Assembly: GCA_943736015.1 (NCBI GenBank)
Contig: OX031062.1
Location: 31,717,462 to 31,781,461 of the forward strand
Direction of reading: 5' to 3'
Origin: Tridacna crocea
Taxonomy: Eukaryota; Mollusca; Bivalvia; Cardiida; Cardiidae
DNA: 64,000 bases
Shown here: positions 1-11,282 of the stretch, one piece after another
Layout of the letters: each line of letters opens with the position of its first letter
Numbering within the stretch: position 1 is the stretch's first letter
The notes under the pieces: model-generated
Seen by the model: the letters and a program-made list of their open reading frames with translations, nothing else
What the model was told of the DNA's origin: nothing
The model's database searches: none
Made by a program: the position numbers and the translations under genes

Positions 1-4
1 AAAA

Positions 5-28
5 ATGGGATTGTGTGGTAAAAGGTTC
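5..28 (-). repeat. PAL1 end fragment
   Basis: GGGATTGTGTGGTAAAAGG at the window edge is the A end (minus orientation) of a PAL1 element cut by the window start. Confidence 0.6.
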
Positions 29-371
29 AGATATAAGAACATATATGCAGAAAACAAAATTTATGGCTTTGAAGGAGATAAAGCAAACATGATAAGTAAA
101 CATGTCCCTTTAAGAGACAGTTATTTCATCTATTTCTTCAAGATCTACAGCCATAAGCTTATCACATATTTTTTCCTATCTACATTTTCAAATTTTAAAA
201 GAAATAACAGGCGATAGGCTTGAATCATTTACCAAACAGTCGACAAAATGAGTGGTAAAAAGTGTTGCAAATAAAGTCTTCTCCTTGTTCTGTTCAAGAA
301 AATTTGAAGTTAAATTAAATGAACATTCATGGTCAGATCAAACCCTACAAAATTAACATTGCTGTTTTTTC

Positions 372-637
372 AGTTGGTTGTAATCAAGTTAAACACCATT
401 ATCAAACAGCATCAGTCTTTATGGCAGTCAGTGCACCTATGCATGTCTTCCCTGGCTTTCTCGTTCCAACACTGACACAACTTACTTTCCAGGCTATTGA
501 CTACTTTTCTCACATGCATTAGAAGTGAGAGGAAAACAATCACTGGAAAGAAAGTTTGTTTCAACACAGTATCAGACCAGACCAGCAAACGCCAGGTCAT
601 GAGTCAGATAGCCTAACCACTGAGTTACCCAGGGTAA
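372..637 (-). mobile_element. tRNA-derived SINE, minus orientation
   Basis: On the minus strand it opens with a tRNA-like head (CTGGGTAACTCAGTGGTTAG, a box A match, 637-600), then a body shared with the copies at 11283 and 47080 (GAAAGTAAGTTGTGTCAGTG; CCAGGGAAGACATGC), and ends at a GATTACAACCAAC tail. Confidence 0.7.
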
Positions 638-850
638 GCTGTTTTTTTTTCACTGATTCTTTTGCATAGAAGTTGAAAGGGTAGATCAAGAAAAGGTTGA
701 TTACTAGTATTCTATGCAATGTGCTCTTGACCTATAGTGTTCTCAGTTGATGAATCCTGAGTTCAGGGCTACAGATGTGAATACTAAAAGCACCAACAGA
801 CATTCTCAGTCAAGAACTAACAACCTAATAGTTGCAGAATGTCTCGGTTA

Positions 851-1309
851 AAGACGTTTTCAGTTGTAATTTCTGCACATCACTTTGGCGATTTCAAGGG
901 AGACAATAACAGACAGTAACTCTTCTCAAAGAAGGTACCGGTACTTGTATACAGTTTGGACAATACCTTGAATTTCGGATACGGTACTTTTCGAAGTGAA
1001 GAATGAGTCTACAATAACAACTTAATGGACATTTTGCAAAAAGATCTAAAGGGGAAAAGATCAGAAGAATACAGGAAAGTTTTCCGTGTTATCGACTTTC
1101 TCAGAGACTAGAGTCTTATTGACAGTGCCGATCGGTCTGAGTGCCCAACGGTTACTTTGGAAACGGCCATTTCTCAAAGAAATCTTAACACATCAACATA
1201 TCTTTTTCTTCTCATTTTTGTACTTACCATTTAATTTTACTACCCATACCAAAAAATTAGAAAATTCTATGAAAGGATTAAATTTTCACAAAACTGTAGA
1301 AAACGTCTA
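851..1309. repeat. Dispersed repeat copy, pair of 49231-50050
   Basis: Shares long stretches with the copy 48 kb away: GGGAGACAATAACAGACAGT, TTTTGCAAAAAGATCTAAAG, AAAATTCTATGAAAGGATTA. No reading frame is kept between the copies, so it is non-coding mobile DNA of unknown class. Confidence 0.75.
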
Positions 1310-1719
1310 AGTGGATAGCGCAATGTATGCCTGCAATCTTCTTTCAAGACAGCATTGTATGGCTTGAAATATGGAAAGGCTAAGTTCAATGAAGTTCATG
1401 AAAACCACGTTGAAAAGAAATTAATGGTTAACAACCTGTCCTTGAACATACTTCTACAGAGGTGGAGAACGTTTTCAAGTGTCCTGGTACATGTTAAATT
1501 ATCTCTCAAAGGATTTATTTTCTACGGAAACAAAGAACATGGCAACCAAAGAGGGCTTGTGGTAACATAATTGTAAAATACATCATAGAATTAAAAAGCT
1601 TTTTGAAACACAACAACTTAAACAAGCTTATCTATGAACATGTTAGTAAAATCATGGGCCAGTATCCGGATACCTGAAAAACCTTTTTATTGGTATGTAT
1701 CTCAGACATATGATAGTTT
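1310..1719. other. Unassigned stretch
   Basis: AT-rich, with only short open frames lacking recognisable protein features. Nothing here can be supported. Confidence 0.4.
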
Positions 1720-1925
1720 TCTACCGAACAATCAACCAACAAACCTGTACTACAGTGGCCATGAGAATGAAAACATTGTAGAAAAATGGGAGTGTTGGGT
1801 TACCTCTGCCCATGATGTTTTCTACCACTTTAAGACAGATGTCATCTTTGAAGCACACTATATTTTTAGATATTAATCTACAATTGCTTTTAACTTGGAT
1901 AAGTCTAATTTTGTTGTGCAATAAA
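1720..1925 (+). repeat. Degenerate PAL1 copy
   Basis: GAAAACATTGTAGAAAAATG, GATGTTTTCTACC and AACTTGGATAAGTCTAATTT match PAL1 in order; the central palindrome is eroded. Confidence 0.55.
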
Positions 1926-1933
1926 AAATTTAA

Positions 1934-3810
1934 CTGTTGACCACATCATCCCAACTTCTGACATCCCTGAAAGAGAAGCCTTCTGAAAACATTGAGGGGA
2001 AATGGAGACAAGAGGACCATGATGGTCCTATATCACTCACCTGAGTACTAAGCAGCAAAGATTATAATTACCAAATATTGAGGTTCAAGGGCTAATGATA
2101 ATGAAACAAGAGCAGCAAACTGTCGCGAGATATGCAATCCCATGCCAGTTGTAAAAGAGGTATAATAGTTGCAAAGGGCAGGCAATGCAACAAACAATTT
2201 GACTTCATAATTCCACTCTGAACAAGCAAACAATACTATTGAAATAAAGATCAAAGTGGAATTACTCAAAATCCATGCTAGGTAGAATTATTGTTCTTGA
2301 ACACAGTACTCTGTAATATCATAACAAACATGCATACCAAATTTGAAGTCGTTCGTACTTGAGATGACAAAGTTTTATACCAAACAACCATTCAATGCAG
2401 ACTTATGCGAGATCTTATTGAGATAGACATTCTAAATAATTTTCAATTCAGTTTAGCAAGAAATGTGGTCTCAAGAGTGCTCACAAGAAGACTTTTACAG
2501 ATTTCCCTCTTTATCTCTATGTGAAATCTGAGACCAACAACATAGGGCTGGCTTTCACACCAGGACCATAATTTGAAGTATTTTTGTACAGGGCCACTAG
2601 ATGATGCTACATACCAAATATGAAAGCTCTACCCCTTATGGTTTGGGAGAAGAAGATTTTCTAAGATTTCATTCTTTATCGCTATGTGAAATCCGAGAAG
2701 CCACAACATAGGACCATTTTCAACACTAGGGCCATAATTTGAGGTATGTTGCTAGAGGGCCACTACATGATGCTACATGCAAAATATGAAAGCTCTATGT
2801 TTACCGTTTGGGACAAAGAGATTTTTAAAGATTTCCTTCTTTATCCCTATGTGAAATCCAAGACCCACAACATAGGGCCAATTCTTTACATCAGGGACAT
2901 AATTTAAAGTCTTTTGGTAGAGGGCCACTAGATGATGCTACATGCCAAATATGATGGACAAGATGGTTTTTAAAGATTTCCTTCCTTGCCTCTATGTGAA
3001 ATCCAAAACCAACAACATAGGTTTAATTTTCACACCAAGGCCATAATTTGAAGTATTTTGGTAAAGGGCCACTAGATGATGCTGCATGCCAAATATGAAA
3101 GCTCTAGCCCTTACAGTTTGGGACAGAAAATTTTCCTAAGATTTCCTTCTTTATCTCTGTGTGAAATCCAAGACCCCACAACATAGGGCCAATTTCCGCA
3201 TTAGGGCAATAATTTGAAGTATTTTAGTAGAGGGCCACTAGATGATGCTACATGCCAAATATAAAAGCTCTAGCTCTTACTGTTTGGGACAAGAAGATTT
3301 TCTAAGATTTCCTTCTTTATCTCTATGTAAAATCTTAGAACCCACAACATTGGGCCAATTTCAACACTAGAGCCATGATTTGAAGTATTTTGGTAGAGGG
3401 TCACTAGATGATGCTACAGTCCAAATATGAAAGCTCTATCCTTTACAGTTTTGGAGGAGAAGATTTTTAAAGTTTTTTCACTCGGTTGCCAGAGTTCTTC
3501 ATGGAATTAAAATCTTTGAAGTATTTTGAAAGTGCATCACCTAGGGATCACTTCTGTGAAGTTTGATTGAAATCTGATTGTTAGTTTAGGAGGAGAAGAT
3601 TTTTTTGAAATTGTGAACGTACAGATGGACGGACAGACGGACGACAGACATTGATCGATCACAATAACTCACCTTGAGCACTTCGTGCTCAGGTGAGCTA
3701 AAAATGCTATTAAACAGCATTTTCTCCTTTTCCTTCAATGTTTTGTACCCTTTGAATGATAAACTTCATGTTCTAAGTGAAATTTCATTTGTTGTCTGGG
3801 TTAAGGGATG
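1934..3810 (+). repeat. PAL1 copy split by a Helentron-like element
   Basis: The left part (1934-2008, ending GGGGAAATGGAGA) and right part (3702-3810, starting AAATGCTATTAAACAGC and running into CTCCTTTTCC) join into a normal PAL1 core once 2009-3701 is removed, with no duplicated target bases. Confidence 0.75.
2009..3701 (+). mobile_element. Helentron-like tandem-repeat element HTR-a
   Basis: Starts CAAGAGGACCATGATGGTCC with a 5' palindrome and ACTCACCTGAG, and ends CCTTGAGCACTTCGTGCTC AGGTGAGCTAA: a 3' hairpin followed by CTAA, as in the CTRR ends of Helitrons. The interior holds about six monomers of roughly 165 bp (landmark GATGCTACATGCCAAATATG near 2602, 2767, 2931, 3078, 3241 and 3408), each with AAAGCTCTA and GATTTCCTTCTTTATCTCTA. 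A GACGGACAGACGGACGAC block precedes the 3' hairpin. No protein is encoded. The Helitron/Helentron link is inferred from the ends only. Confidence 0.7.
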
Positions 3811-4196
3811 ATAAAAAATGTATGGTGAATTTACATTTTAATTTTTATATGAAAAGTTTTGTTTGGAGAGGGGTTGTAAGCTGCATTTTAGGTCAAACAA
3901 TAGATAACCTTTTTAGTGTTCAGTAATCTTTTTTCTTCAAATAAACCCTTTAGTACACAGTTTAGGGGTATCTGCAACATTTCGTCAAAAACAAAGTTTG
4001 TTGAAAACAATTACTAGCCCTGAACCTGACCCTAACCCTGAAAAAGTGCAGCTGAAATCTTCCTTTCAGATAGAGCTTATCATGAAATAATTCTTGGAAT
4101 TTAGCAATTGGTATTTTGGATGATACACCTTTTAATGAAATGTTAGGCATCAATTTTAGGAAGATCACAATATTGTTATCCTTTTCTGCTTTTTTT
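3811..4196. other. Unassigned stretch
   Basis: No repeat ends or credible coding found. It includes AACCCTGACC-type text near 4017-4040 (CCCTGAACCTGACCCTAACC), too short to call a telomere-like array. Confidence 0.4.
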
Positions 4197-6145
4197 TAAA
4201 CCCTCTTTCAAAGATGGCCATTGAAAACATTGCTGGAATAGGAGAAAAAGCAGGTGACCAGCATTCTCTCCTCTCCCAGAAGTGTTCTCTACCCTTGCAA
4301 AGAAGTAACCTTTGAGCTTTATCTAATTTTTCGTCAGCTAAAACTTTCTATTTGGACTAGAGTAAATTCACCGTATATCGACACCTTAAGCATGTACCTC
4401 TATTGTAAGGTTACTGAGGAATGTATTTTAGCCCTACTTCTTGTCACTTTGAAAGACGACTTTTCATTGGCTTAATTTTCAATACAAGACTGTTATAGAT
4501 GCATATTTAAACCAATCACTAAGCCTTTTACGGAAGTAGGCAAAGTCGGCGTTTTTACTACAATGGCCCTATTACCGACACCCCATTCCCATTTATCGAC
4601 ACCTCTATTGCTTTTACGGAAAAAACCTACAGAAACAATTATTGAATAATCCGTATCTATTTCTACTATCAGATATATCGTTAATCATATATTAATTATT
4701 TAAAATGAACACACTGGCGAAGAATGACAGTTGATTTTCTGGCATTTGATATTTAAAGTAAATATTTCTAGGGAAAAAAATGATTCTAAATCCATCTCTT
4801 CAATCAGATTTCGTAATATACATGTATATAATATATCTTGCCTCTTTGAAACCACCTAAAGTAACATCTCTAACTGTTTACCTTGGAAAAAGGAGCAAAT
4901 AATTGCCAGATGCATTGAGCGGCACCATTCATTGTTAGCTGTACATGTTTGTTACCGCATTGTATACATGTGACGTTATGTGAACTTTTTTTTTTAACAT
5001 AAACAGTACTAGCTTTTTCAGGCAGCAGAAAATCAGACTGAACAGTGTTGACACCGCCGAGATTTCTTTAGCAGACAATCAAAATCCGGATCATCTTAAA
5101 CAAAATACTTAATATCTCCATTAAACAAACCAGAAGTCACGTAAATCATTTATTCTGGCTCTCTCAGGACTAACTCTTGTATGAGTGTGCATGGTCACCA
5201 AATCAACAATGAACGGGTGGATCGTTCTAAAGGGAGATTTCCCTAACATGGATGAGGAGGATTTGTTTTAAATAAGCCATAATTTTATGTTTTTTAAAAC
5301 AAAGAACAGCCAATAGATAAGTATACACCAAGTTTGCTCTGCACAACGAAGTAGCCTGCTCAGTGCAGGTAAGAGCCAGGTGGAGCCAAGTTCAAGCACT
5401 CTACCTACCTGCTACCAGTGTATGAAACACCTAGAGCCTTTGCAGATGCCTTCTTACTAAATTACCCCTATCTTACAGCAGAATTTTAGTGTGTTATTTG
5501 CTCCACTGCATATTTCACTTTTCTTTGATCGTACCCAACCCGAAATTTTACACTGATTTTTTTCTTTCGAAAAATTCTCCTCATTTTACTTGAGATGGTG
5601 TTTGTTATGCCTTAATATCTTTAGTGCAAAAAAAATCCCAGAGAGAACCGTATATATGACCATGTATTTCCCCTTGTGAATGTTAGAAAATTTTCAGCAA
5701 AAGGGACGTGTCGGTAATAGGGAACCTATCATTCACCCATGTGCATTTTTGAGACTGCATTTCTATGCTTACATAGATCAAAGTCTTTTGTTAAAACATT
5801 ATTTTCACTTAAAGTTAACCTTGAAAATGCATGATTTTAACAAATATTCCTACTGTGAGTAAGAAAAATAAATTTGATCGTCATGTATATATTCCACCAT
5901 CCTTAACTCAAAGGTTTATACATAGCCCCATAAACATCAATTCAGTCACATTTTAAAATGGGTGCTCAGTTTGGCAAAAAAAGTTAAAAAACATCAATTT
6001 CATAACAGACAAAGATATTCTCATATCTTAGGGCTACAGCAAGTATGCATTAGGCTAAAACATTGGGGGTGTCGATATATGGGGGGTGTCGGTGTTAGGT
6101 GAATTTACTCTAGTATAAAATTTTGTGAGTTGGGTAAAATATTAA
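4197..6145 (+). repeat. PAL1 copy split by an inverted-repeat element
   Basis: A degenerate PAL1 left part (4197-4360, ending TTTGGACTAG) continues at 6110 as CTAGTATAAAATTTTGTGAG to a TTAA at 6142-6145. CTAG is present on both sides, the footprint of the insertion. Confidence 0.7.
4361..6109. mobile_element. 1.75-kb non-autonomous element, CTAG target duplication
   Basis: The ends are inverted: AGTAAATTCACC at 4361 and GGTGAATTTACT at 6109, flanked by CTAG on both sides inside a PAL1 copy. Subterminal motifs repeat in inverted form: TATCGACACC and ACCGACACCCC on the left, GGGTGTCGATATATGG and GGGTGTCGGTGTTAGG on the right. No transposase frame exists. A 4-bp duplication would fit groups such as Chapaev, but the superfamily is not determined. 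Confidence 0.75.
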
Positions 6146-6218
6146 ATAGAAAATGAAATAAAAAAAAAAATGCTATCAAAAATAAATATCAGCAGTAATT
6201 ATCATATGACAGTAACCA

Positions 6219-6275
6219 GGGAACCGACAAAAGCCCACTGGGACAAAAGCCTACTAGGACAAAAGCCCACCCACA
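6219..6275. repeat. Short tandem repeat, about 16 bp x 3
   Basis: Three imperfect units of the type GGGACAAAAGCCCACT. The rest of 6146-6484 shows no other feature apart from a GCTTTTGAAAGCATTGC trace of a PAL-like arm near 6306. Confidence 0.6.
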
Positions 6276-6484
6276 ATCCAGTGTGATTATTACCATGTGG
6301 AAGATGGCTTTTGAAAGCATTGCAGAACAGAAAAAAACAACTGATAAACAACATTTTTTCGCTTTCCCCTGAAAGTTTTCTAGTTCGTAAAACCAAAAAC
6401 CCCATCATTGTTGCCATATTTAATGTGCCACATGCAAAGTTCTTTCAATGTTGATGAGTATAGAATTTTGTTGTCTGGCAAAGA

Positions 6485-6700
6485 ATCAAAGGTGTTTCCC
6501 TCAGTCCTGACTTGATGACCCTGAAAGAGAAGGCTTTAGAAAACATTGCTTAAAAAGGAGAAAATATAGGTCTCCAGCATTACCTCTTTTCCCACATAAT
6601 TTTCTACCCTATTGAAAACGGAAATCACCATTTTTGCAACTTTTAATATGTCAACTGCAAATGATTTCAATTTTGCCCAGTAAAAAACTTTTGGCGGATC
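6485..6700 (+). repeat. Degenerate PAL1 copy
   Basis: Plus orientation; the core is damaged (GAAAATATAGGTCTCCAGCA), the B side AACTGCAAATGATTTCAATT is still clear. Confidence 0.65.
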
Positions 6701-6730
6701 ACACAAGGGTCTCACTGGGAAATATCTTTC

Positions 6731-6952
6731 ACTCTTTACGACACAATCCCGACTTTTAACGTCCCTGGGAAAAAGGCATATTAAAAAACATTGTGGGAAA
6801 GGGAGAAAATGCTGGTAACCAGCATTTTCTCCTTTTCCCGCAATGTTTTCTACCCTTTACAAAACAAATTTCAAATTTTCAATCACTTTTGTCATCTGCA
6901 AATGCTTTTGATTTGGACAAGCCTAGAATTTTGTCGTTTGGTAATGAGTTAA
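6731..6952 (+). repeat. PAL1 copy
   Basis: Intact core AATGCTGGTAACCAGCATT; the right end is the TTAA that also starts the next element. Confidence 0.85.
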
Positions 6953-7307
6953 GGTAAGACCTGTGTAATGCACTTCCGGTGAAAATTCTAATTGGTTGAT
7001 AAATAAGAATAAATAAGGATTTATGCAGAAATAATATTTTTGCACATTTATAACAGATCAGAAATTCCATTTATGTCTATCTTGAAATTATTTTTTGATA
7101 CTTTTGTTAGTTTTTTGAAAAGGGAGGTAATTATTATCTTTTTGAATTGAGAATATAGTGGTTTTAGATTTATAAATGATAAATCAAAGAAGGATAAAGT
7201 GGAAAAATTAATTGGTGAAAGTAATACTCATTTTTAATTATAGCTAATTTTGCAGGATGATATTTTAGTGGAAATAGCTGTTTTCCATTACACAGGTCTT
7301 ACCTTAA
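6949..7307. mobile_element. TTAA-flanked inverted-repeat MITE, 359 bp
   Basis: TTAA at both ends with terminal inverted repeats GGTAAGACCTGTGTAATG / CATTACACAGGTCTTACC. The sequence is unlike PAL families but the target is the same, and it shares its left TTAA with a PAL1 copy. PiggyBac-type mobilisation is inferred. Confidence 0.75.
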
Positions 7308-7547
7308 GAAAAATAGTCGGCATAAATTTGCCAGAGAATTGGCATGTCCTCTAAAATAAATGTGTTTACACTTTGGTTAATCATAAATTTCTACTTATTC
7401 ATTTGTTATCAAAATACCAAAACTAGGTAAAAATCAAAAATGTTCAGCTATGCCAGAACAAAATCAAAATCTTTCAATTAATCCTTGATTAGAAGATTAG
7501 AAAAAGCCAATCACTCTTGTATACTCTTTTACCAAAAGGTCCTGTGT

Positions 7548-7776
7548 TTAACCCATTACCACACGACAAAATTTTAGACTGGTTCAAATTGAAAGCATTT
7601 GCAGACGACAAAATAAAGGTGACTGAAAAATTGAAATTTGTTCTGGAAAGGGTAGAAAACACTGTGGGAAAAGGAGAAAATGCTGGTTACCAGCATTTTC
7701 TCCTTTTCCTGCAGTGTTTTCAAAAGGCTTCTTTCCCAGGGGCGTCAAAAGTAGGGATTGAATGGTAATGGGTTAA
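7548..7776 (-). repeat. PAL1 copy
   Basis: Intact; outer stem in the ACTGT/ACAGT form. Shares TTAA 7773-7776 with the next copy. Confidence 0.9.
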
Positions 7777-8001
7777 CTCTTTACCATGCGGCAAAATTTT
7801 AAATTTACCCAAATTAAAAGCATTTGCAGATGACAATTACCTAGTGGATCAGATGACACAATTTTTCTTTGATAAGGTAGACAACTTTGTGGGAAAAGGA
7901 GAAAATGACGGTTACCAGCATTTTCTTCTTTTCCCACAAGGTTTTCAATAGACTTCTTCTTCAGGGTCGTTAAATGTCATTATTGTGTGGTAAAGGGTTA
8001 A
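7773..8001 (-). repeat. PAL1 copy
   Basis: Abuts the previous copy. One core arm is mutated (AATGACGGTTACCAGCATT). Confidence 0.85.
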
Positions 8002-8166
8002 TCTGCCTGTAGAGAAAGAGTCAAGAAAATGTTGAATGAAAAGGAGAAAATGCTGGATAAAAGTGTTTTCTACATTTTCAAAATCCCATCCTACATTTGA
8101 GCCTTGTCTAGTTCATAGTGTCCAAAATGGATGAGTCTTACATTTAGTTCGTAAAGAGTTTATCCC

Positions 8167-8394
8167 TTAACTCATTACCAAACGACAATATTATAGACTT
8201 GTCCAAATTGAAAGCATTTGCAGTCGACAAAATAAAAGTGATTGAAAATTTGAAATTTGTTTTGTGAAGGGTAGAAAACATCGTAGGAAAAGGAGAAAAT
8301 GCTGGTTACCAGCATTTTCTCCTTTTCCTACAATGTTTTCTAAAGCTTTTTTCTCAGGGGCGTCAAAAGTAGGGATTGTGTGGTAATGGGTTAA
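8167..8394 (-). repeat. PAL1 copy
   Basis: Complete, with TTAA at both ends and a perfect core. Confidence 0.9.
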
Positions 8395-8550
8395 CAGCTG
8401 ACAAAATTAAGAATATGCCCATTCTATGATCTAATGCAGACGAAATATGGCACAAATGCCATACATCTCCTTGGAAAATGTAGAAAACACTGTGAGAAAA
8501 GGTTACTATCATTTTCTTCCTTTTCAATCAAAGTCTTCGAAAGCCTCCCT
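8391..8550 (-). repeat. Degenerate PAL1 copy
   Basis: Starts at the TTAA of the previous copy; GCAGACGAAATATGG and GTAGAAAACACTGTGAG remain, the core is largely lost. Confidence 0.5.
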
Positions 8551-8555
8551 TTGCA

Positions 8556-8783
8556 TCCATTACCAAACAATCCGAAATTTTAACAACCCTCAGAAAAGCT
8601 TTTGAAAACATTATAGGAAAAGGAGAAAATGCTGGTTTACCAGCATTTTCTCCTTTTCCCACAATGTTTTCTACCCTTACAGAGAAAAGTTTTCTGATTT
8701 GTGCAACATTTAGTTTGTCATCTGCGAATGCTTTCAATTTGGACCAGCCTGAAATTTTGTGGGTTTGTTTGGTAAAGAGTTAA
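8556..8783 (+). repeat. PAL1 copy
   Basis: The core centre has one extra T (CTGGTTTACCAG). Confidence 0.85.
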
Positions 8784-8995
8784 CAATGCAGACTTTTGAC
8801 GACCCTGGAAAAGAAGCCTTTTAAAAACACTGTGGGAAAAGGAGAAAATGATGGTTACCAGCATTTTCTCCATTTTCCTCAATGTTTCCACCCCATCAAA
8901 GAATATTTGCACCATTTGAGCCATAATGAAATTGTGGTCTGCAAATGCTTTCAATTTGGACCAGACTAAAACTTTGTCGTTTGATAATGGGTTAA
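8780..8995 (+). repeat. PAL1 copy
   Basis: Abuts the previous copy through a shared TTAA; one core arm changed (AATGATGGTTACCAG). Confidence 0.85.
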
Positions 8996-9098
8996 AAAGG
9001 GTTAGAAGCCAAAACAAAAGCAAATAAATAATGCTATGGCAGAAGGGGGCTTAATGCACCTGTACCGTCCATTATGCCAGCACATAATAATAGGTCCA

Positions 9099-9326
9099 TT
9101 AAAACCCATTACCACACAATCCCAACTTTTGACGACCCCGAGAAAGAAGCCTTGAGAAAACATTGTGGGAAAAAGAGAAAATGCTGGTAACAAGCATTTT
9201 CTCCTTTTCCCACAATGTTTTCTACTCTTCACAAAACAAATTTCAAGTTTTCAGTCACTTTTATTTTGTGGTCTGCAAATGGTTTCAATTTGGACACACC
9301 TAAAATATCATTTGGTTATGAGTTAA
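9099..9326 (+). repeat. PAL1 copy
   Basis: One core mismatch (GCTGGTAACAAGC); TTAA at both ends. Confidence 0.85.
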
Positions 9327-9491
9327 GCCTCCTTTTGATGTAGCAATCACTCTTATATTAAAGATCTTCATACAATTCTATTAAATCTCCCTTCAACAAG
9401 AGTTACCTAAACTTTTTCATATCTCTCTTTTCAGCTCTCCAGCACTGGTTTTAGCTATATGAAAAAAATATAAATCATTCAACAATTTTTT

Positions 9492-9721
9492 TTAAACTTT
9501 TTCCCAAACAAGCCCTGGTTTTTACGTGTCTGCAGTACAAGTCTTTAGAAAACACTGTGGGAAGAGGAGAAATTGTTCGTAACGAGCAATTTCTCCTTTT
9601 CCCACAGTGTTTTCAAGCCTATCAGAAAACTTTCTGCCATTCTCATCAAATTCAAAATTGTCATCTGCAAGCACTTTGAGTTTGGAACAGTTTAAAATTT
9701 GTCATTTCGGAAAGGGTTCAA
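9492..9721 (+). repeat. PAL3 copy
   Basis: Core AATTGTTCGTAACGAGCAATT; A end with CCCTGGTTTTTACG and CTTTTTCCCAAACAAGC. Confidence 0.8.
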
Positions 9722-9730
9722 AACCACTTT

Positions 9731-9907
9731 TATCCTTTACCACACAATTCTGAGTTTTAACCAGCCTGATGTAAAGGGCTTTCAAAACATTGTGGGAAAA
9801 GGAGAAAATGATGGTAATCAGCATTTCCTTCTTATCCAAAAATGTTTACTGTGTTCTTCAGTCATTCTTATGATTTGAACTCCATTCAATATGTCATCTG
9901 CAAACAC
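9731..9907 (+). repeat. Truncated PAL1 copy
   Basis: A end and core (GATGGTAATCAGC) are present; it stops at the TTAA starting the next copy. Confidence 0.65.
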
Positions 9908-10136
9908 TTAACTCATTACCAAACGTGAAAATTTTGGACTGGTCCAAATTGAAAGCATTTGCAGACGACAAAATAAAGGTGACTAAAATATAGCAATTTG
10001 TTCTGGGAAGGGTAGAAAACACTGTGGGAAAAGGCGAAAATGCTGGTTACCAGCATTTTGTCGTTTTCCTATAGTGTTTTCAAAAGGCTTCTTTCTCAGG
10101 GGCTTCAAAAGTAGGGACTGTGTGGTAATGGGTTAA
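9908..10136 (-). repeat. PAL1 copy
   Basis: Complete between TTAAs; the outer core arms no longer pair (GGCGAAAATG against CATTTTGTCG). Confidence 0.85.
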
Positions 10137-10193
10137 ATTTGCTCAATTTTCTGTCTAGTAAGGATTTAACCAGTAATTAAACAATATCATGTC

Positions 10194-10424
10194 TTAACCC
10201 TTTTTACCAAAGGACAAAATTTTTGGTTTGTCTGATTTGAAAGCATTTGCAGACGACAAAACAAAGGTGACTGAAAATTTGAAATTTGTTTTGTAAAGGG
10301 TAGAAAACATTGTGGGGGAAGGAGAAAATGCTGGTTACCAGCATTTTCTCCTTTTTCCACAATGTTTTCTCAAGGCTTCTTTCTCAGAGGCGTCAAAAGT
10401 AGGGATTGTGTGGTAATGGGTTAA
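10194..10424 (-). repeat. PAL1 copy
   Basis: Complete; first of a pair sharing TTAA 10421-10424. Confidence 0.9.
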
Positions 10425-10581
10425 CTATTTACCAAACAACAAAATTTTAGACTAGTCCAAATTGAAAGCATTAGCAGACGACAAAATTAACATGCCTCAA
10501 AAATTGAAATCTGTTCTCGAAGGGTAGAAAACATTTCTTCCCCACAGTGTTTTCAAAAGCTTTTCTTCTCAGGGTTGTTAA
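10421..10581 (-). repeat. PAL1 copy with the core deleted
   Basis: Both ends are present, but the sequence jumps from GTAGAAAACATTT to CTTCCCCACAGTG, removing the left arm and the palindrome centre. Confidence 0.8.
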
Positions 10582-10614
10582 CTATTACAGCGCTGGGACC
10601 AAGTTAACTTAGTT

Positions 10615-10690
10615 TTGCGGACAGTGTAGATGAAGATCAGGCTACACAAAATATGCAGTCTGATCTTTGATCTACACTATCTGCTACCTT
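10615..10690. repeat. GATC-rich hairpin repeat
   Basis: ACAGTGTAGATGAAGATCAG pairs with CTGATCTTTGATCTACACT. Sister copies lie at 11617, 16497, 38068, 54806 and 61340. Confidence 0.7.
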
Positions 10691-10779
10691 ATTACATGTT
10701 ATGGCTGAAACAATCTTGAAATAACAATATAAAGGCTGCTTTTACTACTTGAAAAGGTTTAACTCATTAATTCAGCACT

Positions 10780-11007
10780 TTAACCCATTACCACACAATT
10801 CCTACTTATGACGCCCCTGAGAAAGAAGCCTTTAGAAAACATTGTGGGAAAGGAGAAAATGCTGGCAACCAGCATTTGCTCCTTTTCCCACAATGCTTTC
10901 TACCCTTCACAAAACAAATTCCTAATTTGCAGTCACTTTCATTTTGTCGTCTGCAAATGCTTTCGATTTGGACAAACATATAATTTTGTCGTTTGTTAAT
11001 GGGTTAA
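10780..11007 (+). repeat. PAL1 copy
   Basis: Core centre GCTGGCAACCAGC; TTAA at both ends. Confidence 0.85.
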
Positions 11008-11049
11008 GTGTTAAAAAAGAGTAAGGAGTAAAGAGTCAATCACCTAAAA

Positions 11050-11223
11050 AAAAAGAATTCATAACATTGTGGGAAAAGCTAAAAATTGTCTGTAAAAATT
11101 ATTTTCTCCCACATTGTTTTCTATCATTATTGATCCAAATTTCATGATTTGAGGCACAGTTTTTTTGTCTGCAAATGCTCTCAATTTGGACCAGATGAAA
11201 ATTTTGAAGTAAATAAAGTTTAA
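11050..11223 (+). repeat. Degenerate PAL1 copy
   Basis: ATTGTGGGAAAAGC and TGCTCTCAATTTGGACCAGA remain; the A end is replaced by an A-rich run. Confidence 0.6.
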
Positions 11224-11282
11224 CTTTTATCCTGCCAAATATCTAAAACAAAAGTTTCAATTCAGTCGTAAAAAGCCAAATG

